Shown here piece by piece: positions 51,460-60,905 of a DNA stretch of 64,000 nucleotides. Source of the DNA: CAJQQK01 sp963696075 (GTDB lineage Bacteria > Pseudomonadota > Alphaproteobacteria > Rhizobiales > Hyphomicrobiaceae); assembly GCA_963696075.1 (NCBI GenBank), contig CAVOJD010000030.1, positions 124,001 through 188,000 on the forward strand, read 5' to 3'. Position 1 is the stretch's first letter. Each line of letters opens with the position of its first letter. The translations under genes and the position numbers were made by a program. The notes under the pieces were generated by a model. That model did not search any database. It was given only the letters and a program-made list of their open reading frames with translations, and was not told the DNA's origin.

Positions 51460-52677
51460 GTGACCACATTCGATGAAATCGCAGTGCCGGGTGGCGTGCC
51501 GGTCAAAATGTGGACCCGTAACGTTCAGATCGACGATGCGGCGATACAGCAGATGATGAATGTCGCGCGGCTGCCGATCATTCACAAGCACGTCGCCGCG
51601 ATGCCGGACTGTCACTTCGGCAAGGGGGCGACGGTCGGCTCTGTGATTCCCACCAAAGGTGCAATCATTCCTGCGGCGGTCGGTGTCGACATCGGCTGCG
51701 GGATGATGGCGTGGCAGTTGTCGCTCAAGGCCGACAAGCTGCCGGACAATCTGGCCAAAATCCGCTCAGACATCGAGCGGGCGGTTCCGCATGGCCTGGT
51801 GTCGACTGAGGGGCGGGCGCGCAAGGGGGGATGGGACGTGGTTCCGAACTCGGTCGCGGCGCGGTGGCGCGATCTCGAGGCGCGCTACCGGGCAATCGTC
51901 GACAAGCATCCGCGCATTTCACACAAGGCGCCGGCGCATCAGCTCGGTTCGCTTGGGACGGGCAATCACTTCATCGAGATCTGTATCGATGAAAGCGACG
52001 ATGTGTGGGTGATGCTGCACTCAGGCTCGCGGGGGCCGGGCAACGCGATTGGCCAATATTTCATTGAACTGGCCAAGAAAGACATGAGCCGGCTTGATGC
52101 CAACCTGCCGGATGCGGACCTGGCCTATCTCACGGATGGAACGCAGCACTTCGATGATTACGTCGAAGCGCTCAATTGGGCGCAGGATTATGCGCTCGAG
52201 AACCGCGAGGTGATGATGGAGGCGGTGTTGCGGGTGCTGCGCAAGCATCTGCCGCGGTTTCAGTTCGGCAAGCTTGCCGTCAATTGTCATCACAACTACG
52301 CAACGGTCGAACGACATTTCGATGCCGACGTCTGGGTGACGCGGAAGGGGGCGGTTCGCGCCCGGGCCGGTGATCTTGGCATTATTCCCGGCTCGATGGG
52401 GACGGGATCGTTCATCGTGCGCGGCAAGGGCAATGCCGACAGCCTGTGTTCTTGTTCGCATGGGGCCGGGCGGGCGATGTCGCGGGCGGAAGCCAAGAAG
52501 CGCATTACGCTGGCGGATCATCGCGCCGCGACCGAGGGCATCGAGTGCCGCAAGGACAAGGGCGTGATCGACGAGAGCCCGGCCGCCTACAAGGACATCT
52601 CGTCGGTCATCGCCGCGCAGGAGGACTTGATCGAAGTCGTCCATACGTTGCGTCAGGTCATCAACGTCAAGGGATGA
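51460..52677 (+). CDS. rtcB: RtcB family RNA ligase
   Basis: A 405-residue RtcB protein, which joins 2',3'-cyclic phosphate or 3'-phosphate RNA ends to 5'-OH ends using GTP and manganese. Marks are MPDCHFGKGATVGSVIPTKG, VGVDIGCGM (metal Cys), QLGSLGTGNHFIEI, HSGSRG, VNCHHNY and the guanylated His in CSCSHGAGRAMSR. Start is a GTG with GGGAGG upstream. No archease gene is adjacent. It stands 346 bases after selC. The role here would be repair or splicing of RNA, possibly tRNA. Confidence 0.95.
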   Translation: MTTFDEIAVPGGVPVKMWTRNVQIDDAAIQQMMNVARLPIIHKHVAAMPDCHFGKGATVGSVIPTKGAIIPAAVGVDIGCGMMAWQLSLKADKLPDNLAKIRSDIERAVPHGLVSTEGRARKGGWDVVPNSVAARWRDLEARYRAIVDKHPRISHKAPAHQLGSLGTGNHFIEICIDESDDVWVMLHSGSRGPGNAIGQYFIELAKKDMSRLDANLPDADLAYLTDGTQHFDDYVEALNWAQDYALENREVMMEAVLRVLRKHLPRFQFGKLAVNCHHNYATVERHFDADVWVTRKGAVRARAGDLGIIPGSMGTGSFIVRGKGNADSLCSCSHGAGRAMSRAEAKKRITLADHRAATEGIECRKDKGVIDESPAAYKDISSVIAAQEDLIEVVHTLRQVINVKG

Positions 52678-52708
52678 TGATCCGGCGCCGTGTTATGGCG
52701 TGTCGGCG

Positions 52709-53002
52709 TCAGCGGCACAGGCGTTCGATGGCGCGCTTGCGGCTCGATGTGCAGTGGTGTTTTGGACCGCAGTACAGATCCTCGACCTTCGAATAGGTCA
52801 GGATTCCTGAGCCTTGCTGGCAGCGCACGATCAACTCAACGATCAGGCCCTTGTCGGTTGCGGCTTCAATGGCGCCCCGGTCGCCGCGGAAGGCGGGGTA
52901 GAGCGTGAACGGCTTGGTGGTCGATGCGTGGGCGGCAGCGCCGAGGCAGGTTGAGACCAAGACAGTGCCAACGAATGCGGACGCGATTACTGAACGAAAC
53001 AT
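52709..53002 (-). CDS. Small exported protein with four cysteines
   Basis: A 97-residue protein with a signal peptide (about 26 residues, ending AAAHA). The mature part is short, basic at the end, with cysteines in VRCQQG, LYCGPK, HHCTSS and the final LCR, probably two disulphides. No family recognised. It stands alone and convergent with rtcB. Confidence 0.65.
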   Translation of the reverse strand: MFRSVIASAFVGTVLVSTCLGAAAHASTTKPFTLYPAFRGDRGAIEAATDKGLIVELIVRCQQGSGILTYSKVEDLYCGPKHHCTSSRKRAIERLCR

Positions 53003-53424
53003 TGCGATTTCCTCACTGATTGCAGTTTCAGCTCACAATCAGCAACGCATGTGCCAATACCCCAAAGTGAGACTTGTTATGGCAACTATAGCATCCGGAT
53101 CCGCTGAAATATCAACAAATCAATGGGTTGTGGTTGGGTCACGTCTTCAGGCGGCGCGCGCTTCGGAGCCATTGGCGGGCTGTCGGGGCGATTGATGGTG
53201 TGTCTGATGTGCGACTATGGCACTTTAATCAATCCCAGATTGTAACAACTGTTCATTGCTCGAAAATGGAGAAGGTGCGTCGCGGCCGTAAAGGGCCGGC
53301 TGTTTGCGGGGGGCGCCGGATCTGTCGCGGGTGTGGAAACAACTTGCGATCCCATGCCGGAGCGGCCTAACTCCGCACACGATCGGGCCTTGGGGCAATG
53401 CCCTTATTACTGGAGGTTTCATAC
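53003..53424. other. Intergenic region without supported gene
   Basis: This lies between the divergent small exported protein and cinA. It includes an AT-rich block (about 53020-53130) that would suit promoters. Short open frames in it have no recognisable features. Confidence 0.45.
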
Positions 53425-54633
53425 GTGCGCTGTGAAGTCGTTGCCGTCGGCACCGAGCTGCTGCTCGGGATCATTACCGATACCAACTCATCGTGGATCG
53501 GCGAGCAACTCGCCCTGAGTGGTATCGATTCACACTTCCAAGTGAAGGTCGGCGACAATTTCGAGCGGATCGAGGCGTGTATCCGAACGGCGCTGGAGCG
53601 CTCGGACGCGGTGATTTGCTGCGGGGGGCTCGGGCCGACACAGGACGACATTACGCGTGATGTCATCGCTCACATCATGGGTGGCGGGATGGTGCGCGAT
53701 GATGCGATTGCAGCAGAGATCAAGCGCCGGTTCGAGGCGCGCGGGCGGACGATGTCGGCCAATAACCTGCGGCAGGCCGACGTGCCGGTGGGCGCCGTTA
53801 CGATTGAGCAGATGCCGGGGACGGCGCCGGGCCTCGTGTGCCCGATCGGCGACAAGGTGATCTACGCGGTGCCGGGGGTTCCCAGTGAAATGAGAGCCAT
53901 GATGGAGGGCACGATCCTGCCGGACCTCAGGTCGCGATCGGGCGAGGCGGGCGTTATCCGTTCGCGGGTGCTCAAGTCGTGGGGGATGAGCGAATCCGGT
54001 CTTGCCGAAGTGCTGAGTGAGCGGATCGAGGCGCTCGATCAAAGCGGTCATGCGACGATCGCGTTTCAGGCCAGCGGCATCGAAGGCCTGAAGGTGAGGA
54101 TCACGGCCAAGTCCGGCGATGCCGCGGCAGCCGATGCGATCCTGGATGCGGAAGAGGCGCTGATCCGTCCGATTCTCGGTGACGTGGTCTTCGGCATTAA
54201 TGACGACACCATGGAGACTGCGGTCATCGCGCAGTTGCGCGAGCGCGGGTTGACGCTGGCGGTGGCTGAGACGCTGACGGGCGGGATACTCGCGTCGCGG
54301 ATGACGGCGGCGGACCCGGCGCTGGAGACGTTTCGCGGCGGTCTCGTTCTGGCCGATCGGGACGGTGATCCAGACGCCTCGGGCACGGCGCAGGAGCGGG
54401 CGATGCGATTGGCTGAGAAGGCGCGCGAGACCATGCAGGCCGATGTGGGGCTTGCCGCGGTCACGCCGTTCGAGCGTGAGGGGGCGGCGCCCGGCACGGT
54501 CGTTGCCGCGGCCTCGATCAAGGGGCAAGAGGCGCTGGAGACGTTTGTTCTTTTTTCGGACCGCAACCGGATGCGCAATTATGGTGTGATCAGCACGCTC
54601 GATTTCCTGCGCAAGACACTGGCCGGCCGCTGA
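53425..54633 (+). CDS. cinA: Full-length CinA with degenerate amidohydrolase domain
   Basis: A 402-residue CinA. The N-terminal molybdopterin-binding-like/ADP-ribose pyrophosphatase domain is intact: VVAVGTELLLGIITDTN, ICCGGLGPTQDDITRDV, MPGTAPGLVCP, VPGVPSEMRAMM. The C-terminal NMN deamidase domain is degraded: the AESxTGG nucleophile motif reads AETLTGG (T283 for Ser) and the usual GGxxxYS reads GGLVLADRD. The protein may have lost deamidase activity, with the stand-alone gene at 15262 taking that step. GTG start with GGAGG upstream. Confidence 0.92.
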   Translation: MRCEVVAVGTELLLGIITDTNSSWIGEQLALSGIDSHFQVKVGDNFERIEACIRTALERSDAVICCGGLGPTQDDITRDVIAHIMGGGMVRDDAIAAEIKRRFEARGRTMSANNLRQADVPVGAVTIEQMPGTAPGLVCPIGDKVIYAVPGVPSEMRAMMEGTILPDLRSRSGEAGVIRSRVLKSWGMSESGLAEVLSERIEALDQSGHATIAFQASGIEGLKVRITAKSGDAAAADAILDAEEALIRPILGDVVFGINDDTMETAVIAQLRERGLTLAVAETLTGGILASRMTAADPALETFRGGLVLADRDGDPDASGTAQERAMRLAEKARETMQADVGLAAVTPFEREGAAPGTVVAAASIKGQEALETFVLFSDRNRMRNYGVISTLDFLRKTLAGR

Positions 54634-54674
54634 TCAGGCAGTGTCGGCCGGCCAGGGAAACGCCTTGAACGGGT

Positions 54675-55379
54675 TCAGGCGCGCAGAAAGCCGCCATCGA
54701 CGTCGACGGTGGTGCCGGTCACGAAGTCGTTCTGGATCACGAACAGGATGCCTTGCGCGACCTCGTCGGCGGTGCCGGCGCGGGGGATGAGGTTGTTCTT
54801 CGTCTGATCGGCGTAGAAGGCTGCGCGTTCAGCGCCTTCCAGGGACGACATCGGGGTGTCGATGGTGCCGGGGGCGACGACGTTCAGGCGGCGCGGGACG
54901 ATCTCCGGCGCGACCGCGCGGGCGAGGGCCTCGACGGCGCCGCCGACGGAGGCGATGGCGACCTGTCCGGGCTTTGATTTGCGCGCCGGCGATCCACTGA
55001 CGAGGACGACCGAGCCATCCTCCGTCATGTTGGGTATGCCAAGCTGGAGGGCGTTGGCATAGCCCCAGAGCTTGGCGAACGAGCCCTTGTAGCCGTCGAT
55101 ATCCATGTCGAGGAATTTTCCGCGCGCCCGTCCACCGCCCGTGGCAGCCGCGACCAGGATGTCGAAGGGGGCATATTTGGCGAACAGCTTGGCGAGTGCG
55201 TCGCGGTCGAGCACGTCGCAGCCTTCGAGGGTGATGCCCTGAGGCACGTCGCCGGCGCGTTCCGGCGAGCGGCTGACAGCGATGACCTTCGCGCCCAGGG
55301 CTGCAAGGCGTATCGAGGCTGCCAAACCAATGCCCGAGGTGCCGCCCAGGATGATTGCCGTACGGCCATTTACGTCCAT
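54675..55379 (-). CDS. SDR-fold protein lacking the YxxxK pair
   Basis: A 234-residue short-chain dehydrogenase fold. The cofactor motif GGTSGIGLAAS is intact and the C-terminal TGTTVDVDGG is typical. But at the active site, where YxxxK is expected, the sequence reads QVAIASVGGAVEAL, so neither Tyr nor Lys is in place. It could be an atypical SDR with altered chemistry or a binding protein. It is convergent with cinA and divergent from the nitrile hydratase operon. Confidence 0.88.
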   Translation of the reverse strand: MDVNGRTAIILGGTSGIGLAASIRLAALGAKVIAVSRSPERAGDVPQGITLEGCDVLDRDALAKLFAKYAPFDILVAAATGGGRARGKFLDMDIDGYKGSFAKLWGYANALQLGIPNMTEDGSVVLVSGSPARKSKPGQVAIASVGGAVEALARAVAPEIVPRRLNVVAPGTIDTPMSSLEGAERAAFYADQTKNNLIPRAGTADEVAQGILFVIQNDFVTGTTVDVDGGFLRA

Positions 55380-55587
55380 GAAATCTCTCCCTGTGTCTGA
55401 TTGTCGTTCGTTATCGGTTGATCCTAGCCCCGACGGGCTTGCGTTGGCGATGGCCTTGGCCCGAGATTAACGGGTGCCGGCTTTGATTGCTGGCCTGTTC
55501 CGGATGCGCCAACGGGGGGCGGGGCTCTCTCTTGTTTGCAGGAGATGGGCGTATTAAGAATTCCTATGCAATAGAGAAGGTGGAGAC

Positions 55588-56259
55588 ATGGCACACGACA
55601 GCGATCCCAAGGGGGCGGGCGGCGATCACGCCCACGACCACCACCATCATCACGATCACGATCATGGCTCGGAACTTTCCGATATGCAGCGCCGGGTGCG
55701 GGCGCTCGAGACGGTGCTGTCGGAGAAGGGCTATATCGACACGGCTGCGCTTGACCGGATCGTTGAGGCCTACGAGAGCCGGGTCGGGCCGCATATCGGG
55801 GCGAAGGTCGTCGCCCGGGCGTGGACTGATGCCGGGTTCAAGAGCGCGCTTCTTGCGGATGCCTCCAAGGCGGTGCGCACGCTTGGTGTCGACCGTCATA
55901 TCGGGGATCACCTGATTGCGGTGGAGAATACGCCTGAGACACACAACATCATCGTTTGCACGCTGTGCTCGTGCTATCCGTGGGATCTGCTGGGCTTGCC
56001 GCCAACGTGGTACAAATCGACCGCTTACCGCTCTCGCACGGTGAAGGAGCCACGGGCGGTGCTGGCCGATTTCAATGTGACGCTGCCGGAAGACAAGAAG
56101 ATCCGGGTGTGGGATTCGACAGCCGAGACGCGGTTTATCGTCGTGCCGGAGCGGCCTGCCGGGACTGAGGACTGGAGCGAGGAGCAACTCGCGGAACTCG
56201 TCACACGCGACAGCATGATCGGGACCGGTCTTGCGCGTCAGCCTGGGGAGGTTGGCTGA
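55588..56259 (+). CDS. nthA: Nitrile hydratase subunit alpha (cobalt type)
   Basis: A 223-residue alpha subunit. The metal claw is VCTLCSCYPW (C124, C127, S128, C129); the T after the first Cys is the mark of cobalt-type enzymes, where iron types have Ser. The next motifs PPTWYKSTAYRSRTVKEPR and DSTAETRFIVVPERP are family-typical. The N-terminus is unusual: residues 14-26 hold nine His with Asp between (AHDHHHHHDHDH). It hydrates nitriles to amides as an alpha-beta dimer or tetramer. It overlaps nthB by one base. Confidence 0.97.
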   Translation: MAHDSDPKGAGGDHAHDHHHHHDHDHGSELSDMQRRVRALETVLSEKGYIDTAALDRIVEAYESRVGPHIGAKVVARAWTDAGFKSALLADASKAVRTLGVDRHIGDHLIAVENTPETHNIIVCTLCSCYPWDLLGLPPTWYKSTAYRSRTVKEPRAVLADFNVTLPEDKKIRVWDSTAETRFIVVPERPAGTEDWSEEQLAELVTRDSMIGTGLARQPGEVG

Positions 56260-56921
56260 TGGACGGCGTACACGATCTCGGTGGCATGGACGGGTTCGGC
56301 AACGTCAAGCCAGAGCCGGAAAACAAGAAGCCCTTCGGCGAAGTCTGGGAGGGCCGGGTGCTCGCCATGTCGCGGGCGCTGGGGCTGGCGGGGGCCTGGA
56401 ATATCGATGTTGGTCGCCACGGTATCGAACGGTTGCCGCCGCACATCTATCTGGCGGCGACGTATTATCAGAAATGGTTCCTTCGCAATGAGAAACTGGC
56501 TCTGGAAAAAGGGCTGGTGACGGCTGACGAACTTGCTGCCGGTCGTGCCAGTACGCCGGCCAAACAGCTTTCCGGCTCGGTGGTGACGCCGGATGATATT
56601 TCCGGTGCGCTGGTGCGCGGTGGCTTTGAGCGCGAACCGCAAGGGCCCGCCCGCTTCAAGGTGGGTGACCGGGTGGTCGCAAAGAACATTCACCCGAAGT
56701 CGCACACGCGGTTGCCACGTTTCGTGCGCGGGCATGTCGGGCGGATCGAGCGGATCCAGGGCTGCCATGTCTATCCGGATTCAGCGGTGGCGGTTGGCGA
56801 TGAAGACCCGCAGTGGCTCTATACCGTCGTCTTTGATGGCCCGGATCTGTGGGGGCCGGAGTCCGATCCGACGCTGGAGGTTTCGATCGAGGCGTTTGAA
56901 CCCTACCTCGAGGCTGCGTGA
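56259..56921 (+). CDS. nthB: Nitrile hydratase subunit beta
   Basis: A 220-residue beta subunit. It starts with the family element MDGVHDLGGMDGFG. The C-terminal SH3-like barrel contains FKVGDRVVAKNIHPKSHTRLPRFVRG, HVYPDSAV and WLYTVVFDGPDLWG. It forms the active site with alpha. Its ATG overlaps the alpha stop (TGATG) and its end overlaps the activator start, so all three are translationally coupled. Confidence 0.97.
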   Translation: MDGVHDLGGMDGFGNVKPEPENKKPFGEVWEGRVLAMSRALGLAGAWNIDVGRHGIERLPPHIYLAATYYQKWFLRNEKLALEKGLVTADELAAGRASTPAKQLSGSVVTPDDISGALVRGGFEREPQGPARFKVGDRVVAKNIHPKSHTRLPRFVRGHVGRIERIQGCHVYPDSAVAVGDEDPQWLYTVVFDGPDLWGPESDPTLEVSIEAFEPYLEAA

Positions 56922-57307
56922 TGGCTGAACTCAGCGAACAGCAGGTGCGCGAGGTCATCGCGGCCGTGCCGGGCGTTCCGCATCAGGATGCGGCGCCGGT
57001 GTTTGACGAGCCGTGGCAGGCGCAGGCGTTTGCACTGGCGGTGTCGCTTCAGCAGAAGGGGCTGTTTACCTGGTCGGAATGGGGCGACACGCTTGGCGCC
57101 GAGATCCGCAAGGCGGTTGCGGCCGGTGATCCCGACGATGGGTCGACCTACTACACGCACTGGATGGCGACACTCGAGAAGCTTGTTGCCGAGAAGGGGC
57201 TTGCCAACGAAGAGACGCTGGCCCGGTATGCGGCAGCGTGGGGACGGGCGGCCGAGCGGACACCGCACGGGGAACCAATCGATCTTCAGGCAGGCGACTT
57301 CGATTAA
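56921..57307 (+). CDS. Nitrile hydratase activator (P14K/beta-homology type)
   Basis: A 128-residue protein resembling the N-terminal half of nitrile hydratase beta, as in the P14K-type activators. Features are VFDEPWQAQAFALAVSLQQKGLFTWSEWGDTLGAEI and TYYTHWMATLEKLVAEKG. In cobalt-type systems it helps insert Co and oxidise the claw cysteines by exchange of alpha subunits. ATG at 56921 overlaps the nthB stop by one base. No amidase or cobalt transporter gene follows. Confidence 0.9.
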   Translation: MAELSEQQVREVIAAVPGVPHQDAAPVFDEPWQAQAFALAVSLQQKGLFTWSEWGDTLGAEIRKAVAAGDPDDGSTYYTHWMATLEKLVAEKGLANEETLARYAAAWGRAAERTPHGEPIDLQAGDFD

Positions 57308-57368
57308 GTCGATGCGTCCGCGTCAAGAGACGTGGGGCACAGCGGGGCCGTTGTAACGATTGGCGGCC

Positions 57369-58217
57369 TCAAGCGAGCGGAGTGCCGGCGATCTGGACGC
57401 GCTGCATGCGTCGAGCGAACTGCGGCACGTCGTTCAGAGCGATGTGCTTGGTGCATCTATTGTCCCAGAACGCAATTGATCCAGGCTGCCATGCGAACCG
57501 GCAGGTAAACTCCGGCCGGTTGCCAATCTCGCAGAGGACGTCGAGCAACGGCTTGCTTTCCTCGACCGTCATTCGGTCAAACCGCTGAACATAGACGCTG
57601 TTGAGAAAGAGCAGTTTTCGGCCTGTCTCGGGGTGCGTCACGACAACGGGATGGACGTTCTCGGTCGGCCGCCAGGCTTCGTCCTCTCTAACTTTGCTCG
57701 ATCGCCTGGCGTTCATTGCGGCCTGCGGGCCTGCCACGCGGACGTCGCTGTGGACCGCCTTCATGTCAGCGAGCATCTTCTTCATGCCGGACGACAGCGC
57801 GTCGTAGGCGAGGTATTGATTGGCGAAGAGCGTATCTGCTCCATAGGGCGGCACTTCCAGGGCATAGAGGATTGCGCCCATCGGCGGCGCCGCCATCATC
57901 GTGGTGTCGCTGTGCCATTCCTCACCTACAACATGACCGTCACCCGGCTCCCGGACGAGGCGGACGATCTCGGGATCACCTGTGCCCACGTCAAAGTTTG
58001 GATGCCGGAAGATCGACCCGAAGCGCCGCGCGAAGGCTTTGTGTGTCTCATCGTTCAGGTCCTGGTCGCGAAAGAAGATGACGAGATGATCCAGGAGGGC
58101 CTGGCGGATCTCGGCAATCGTTTCGTCGTCGACGCCTTTTGCGATGTCGACGCCGTGGACCTCGGCGCCGATCGCGCCTGACAGGGGCTTAATCTGGATG
58201 CGGTGGAAGTCGGTCAC
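57369..58217 (-). CDS. TauD/TfdA family 2-oxoglutarate-dependent dioxygenase
   Basis: A 282-residue non-heme iron dioxygenase. The iron ligands are HSD in VGEEWHSDTTMM and the distal His in WDNRCTKHIALND; the 2-oxoglutarate Arg is in RRMQRVQIAG. Other marks are IGAEVHGVDIAKGVD and LVIFFRDQDL. The open frame extends far upstream, but GTG at 58217 gives the family start (VTDFHRIQIKPLSGAIGAEV). It oxidises sulfonates, aryloxyacids or similar substrates. Confidence 0.93.
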   Translation of the reverse strand: MTDFHRIQIKPLSGAIGAEVHGVDIAKGVDDETIAEIRQALLDHLVIFFRDQDLNDETHKAFARRFGSIFRHPNFDVGTGDPEIVRLVREPGDGHVVGEEWHSDTTMMAAPPMGAILYALEVPPYGADTLFANQYLAYDALSSGMKKMLADMKAVHSDVRVAGPQAAMNARRSSKVREDEAWRPTENVHPVVVTHPETGRKLLFLNSVYVQRFDRMTVEESKPLLDVLCEIGNRPEFTCRFAWQPGSIAFWDNRCTKHIALNDVPQFARRMQRVQIAGTPLA

Positions 58218-58484
58218 AGGCAGGCTCTTCGTTGCAGGGTGGCGGGACGAGGCGGCACGCGATGCGCCAACGTTGCCGTGCGGCGATGTCTTGAGGTGTA
58301 TCCCGTCTCTTGAGGTCTCTTCTGTGGATCTCGTCTGGTGGTCGATCTCGGAAGCGTACGGTGCGCGCAGATCGGTGCAAGCCGCTTCGGCGGTGACATC
58401 CTGCATTATCTCAACCGTGCTGCATCCTGGCGGGCGCGAGAGTGTATATTCGCGGACTGGCGATAGAGGCGAGAGAAGCGGATC

Positions 58485-59246
58485 ATGACACGAGACGAAC
58501 TGCTCAAGCGCGGCAGAGAAGTCCGGCAAGAACTGGGACTTGATCGCAGCGGGGAAAGTGAAACCATCCCGGGGTTTGATGATTTCCTGGCAGAGGCCGG
58601 GTTTGGCGGGATCTGGGACCGGCCACATCTGACACGGCACGAACGCATGCTGTGTACGCTCGGCGTGCTTGGATTCCTGCCGCAACCGCTCGCGTTGGAA
58701 CGGCATGTCGCCGCGGCCCTGGATATGGGATTGGAGCCGCGATCGATCCTGGAAGCGTTCATGCAATCGGGGCTCTATGCGGGTTATGTGACGACGGAAA
58801 CGGCGGCGCGCGTTGCCCAGCAGGTCTTTCGCGCGCGGGGCATCACGGTTCCGGCGGAACCGCCGCGCACCGCGAGCAACGAGGCGCTTGACCGGCGTGG
58901 CAACGAGTTGATGCGCAAGCTGCACGGCGACAGGGCAACGACCGGCTATGGTTCGTCCGAGAACCCGGTCACGAGCCGCCTCTACGGCAGCGCCATCCGC
59001 TATGGCTATGGCGAATTGTGGTTTCGCCCGGGACTGGATCACCGGCAGCGCATGCTGATCGCGATCTCTTCGTTCACCGCAATTCCGCTGGAAAGCCAGT
59101 TGCGTAAATTTTCGCAATCCGCACTCAATATCGGTCTCAGTCAGGACGACGTCATCGAAGCCGTGATCCAGACGGGGCCGTACTCGGGGTTTCCGCGCGC
59201 ACTCAACGGATTGGCGATCCTGAGTGAGGTTTTCGACGGGATATGA
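58485..59246 (+). CDS. Double-domain carboxymuconolactone decarboxylase-like protein
   Basis: A 253-residue protein with two CMD repeats. The first includes RPHLTRHERMLCTLGVLGFL and ILEAFMQSGLYAGY; the second includes RPGLDHRQRMLIAISSFTAI and VIEAVIQTGPYSGF. The alignment of DxxxRxxLxxxxL in both halves indicates a tandem duplication. No CxxC is present. Likely an enzyme of ring-lactone metabolism. It stands alone, divergent from the TauD gene. Confidence 0.88.
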   Translation: MTRDELLKRGREVRQELGLDRSGESETIPGFDDFLAEAGFGGIWDRPHLTRHERMLCTLGVLGFLPQPLALERHVAAALDMGLEPRSILEAFMQSGLYAGYVTTETAARVAQQVFRARGITVPAEPPRTASNEALDRRGNELMRKLHGDRATTGYGSSENPVTSRLYGSAIRYGYGELWFRPGLDHRQRMLIAISSFTAIPLESQLRKFSQSALNIGLSQDDVIEAVIQTGPYSGFPRALNGLAILSEVFDGI

Positions 59247-59286
59247 CGTGGCCGCTGGTGGAGGGCGCCGGCGCTCAAGCCAGCGA

Positions 59287-60495
59287 TCAGGCCGCCACGT
59301 CTGCCGGCGCCCGGCCGACGATTTCGCGATAGATGGTGGGATCGGTCGCGCCTTCGGTGCCGATGAGGAGAATGCGGGACGTGGGATCGAGGCCAAGGCG
59401 GGCTGCGAGACCGGGTTGGCGCGACAGCGCGATTAACGCCCCGACCGCGCCGCCACTGCATTCGCCGCCGACAATCGCGGGATCCGTGCCGACCGGATTG
59501 GCCAGGCGGCGCATGCCGACGGCTGCCCAGCTATCGTCCAGGATGACGGCTGCATCGGCCCCGGTCGCAAGTACGTCCCAGGCCAGTTCGGAGACCTCGC
59601 CGCAGGCAAGACCGGCCATGATCGTGTCGGTGTCGCCGGTGAGGTCGACGCGATGGCCGGCGGCCAGGCTTGCTGCAACACAGGCGGCGTTGGTCGGCTC
59701 AAGGGCGATGAAGGCTGGACGCGCGGGGCCCCAGACCTGCCAGAAGCGTGCGCAGACGGCACTTGCGATGCCGCCGACGCCGGCCTGAACGATAACGTGC
59801 GTTGGCGGGCGGTCGATCTGGTCGATCACTTCGCTGGCAATGACACCATAGCCGCTCGTGATGTCGGCTGGGACCGCACGGTAGCCGGCGGTCGCTGTGT
59901 CCTGGACGACGAACCAGCCTTCGCGCGCCGCCACCTCGAAGGTGTGGCGGACGCTGTCGTCGTAGTTGCCGGCGACCTGTTCGACCCTGGCGCCGTAGGC
60001 TTCGATCGCCTGGCGCCGGGCGTCGCTGACGTTGGCATGGACGAAGATGACGGCGCGGCAGCCGAAGAGGCGCGCGCCCCAGGCCACGGAGCGGCCGTGA
60101 TTGCCGTCGGTCGCGGAGGCCACGGTGATGGCCGAGACGATGTCGCGATACAGGCCGCTGGTGAGATCGGCGGCGGTAACGGGCTTGGTGATGCCTGCCT
60201 CGCGCAAGGCGCGATCGAGGCAGCGCAGGACCGCATAGGCGCCGCCAAGCGCCTTGAAACTGCCGAGGCCGAAGCGGCCTGCCTCGTCCTTGTAGGCAAT
60301 GTCGGCAAAGCCCAGTTCGCCGGCAAGCGACGTCAGGTGGTGCAGTGGTGTCGGCTGATAGCCCGGCCACGACGAGATCTCACGCAGTGCTGCCGCGAAC
60401 TGCTCCGGTCCCAGGTCTTGATCAAGCGCGGCGGGGTATGGCGTGTCCGCCGCGCACTTATTTGCATTGGTGACAATATCGACCTGCGGGTCCAC
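59287..60495 (-). CDS. Diaminopropionate ammonia-lyase-like PLP enzyme
   Basis: A 402-residue fold-type II PLP enzyme. It has YQPTPLHHLTSLA, the PLP Lys in GLGSFKALGGAYAV, the family element SATDGNHGRSVAWGARLFG, the Gly loop QAGVGGIASAV and ECSGGAVGALIAL. It degrades 2,3-diaminopropionate to pyruvate and ammonia. GTG at 60495 after AAGGGT is preferred; an upstream ATG at 60573 adds 26 residues not matching the family. The neighbour downstream is convergent. Confidence 0.92.
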   Translation of the reverse strand: MDPQVDIVTNANKCAADTPYPAALDQDLGPEQFAAALREISSWPGYQPTPLHHLTSLAGELGFADIAYKDEAGRFGLGSFKALGGAYAVLRCLDRALREAGITKPVTAADLTSGLYRDIVSAITVASATDGNHGRSVAWGARLFGCRAVIFVHANVSDARRQAIEAYGARVEQVAGNYDDSVRHTFEVAAREGWFVVQDTATAGYRAVPADITSGYGVIASEVIDQIDRPPTHVIVQAGVGGIASAVCARFWQVWGPARPAFIALEPTNAACVAASLAAGHRVDLTGDTDTIMAGLACGEVSELAWDVLATGADAAVILDDSWAAVGMRRLANPVGTDPAIVGGECSGGAVGALIALSRQPGLAARLGLDPTSRILLIGTEGATDPTIYREIVGRAPADVAA

Positions 60496-60905
60496 GGGAC
60501 TTACCCTTGTGACTTCTATGCGGATGATGTGACCGTAACTGCGGAACCTTTCGCCGGGCAATGCCAACGGCAATCGTTTCGATCACATTTCCTCGGCGTT
60601 GTCCTTGGCTCAGACGCCGGATTTGTCGGCGAAGAAGCGATTTCCCGGCGTGAAGCATGAGAGCAATGCAATTGGAGCATTGACCCGGCTCCCTCGGCTG
60701 GGCGTGCTGGTTCGCAATCGCCATCATGCAGCCGATATTGCCACCGTTGGCGTCGGGCCATGCATTGTCTGGCGTCATTGGCGCGATAGGCTCAGCTCAG
60801 TCGCCTGCCAAGCTCGCAGCCAACACCCCTGCAACCGCAGCGTCCCGGCCGACTGCAACCGAAAACCGGGTGATCGAATTTCAGGGTCAGGATCTGAGCC
60901 GCGTC
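60496..60905. other. Intergenic region without supported gene
   Basis: It separates the divergent ammonia-lyase and nitronate monooxygenase-like genes. Open frames on both strands (for example 60599-60919 and 60458-60778) have no recognisable domains. The + frame from 60726 is an unlikely N-terminal extension of the next gene, rich in Ala/Pro/Thr. Confidence 0.45.

Noticed and set aside
57369..59396. 675-residue minus-strand protein including a TauD domain
   Set aside because: Residues before the GTG at 58217 are a shadow of the CMD gene on the other strand and low-complexity sequence.
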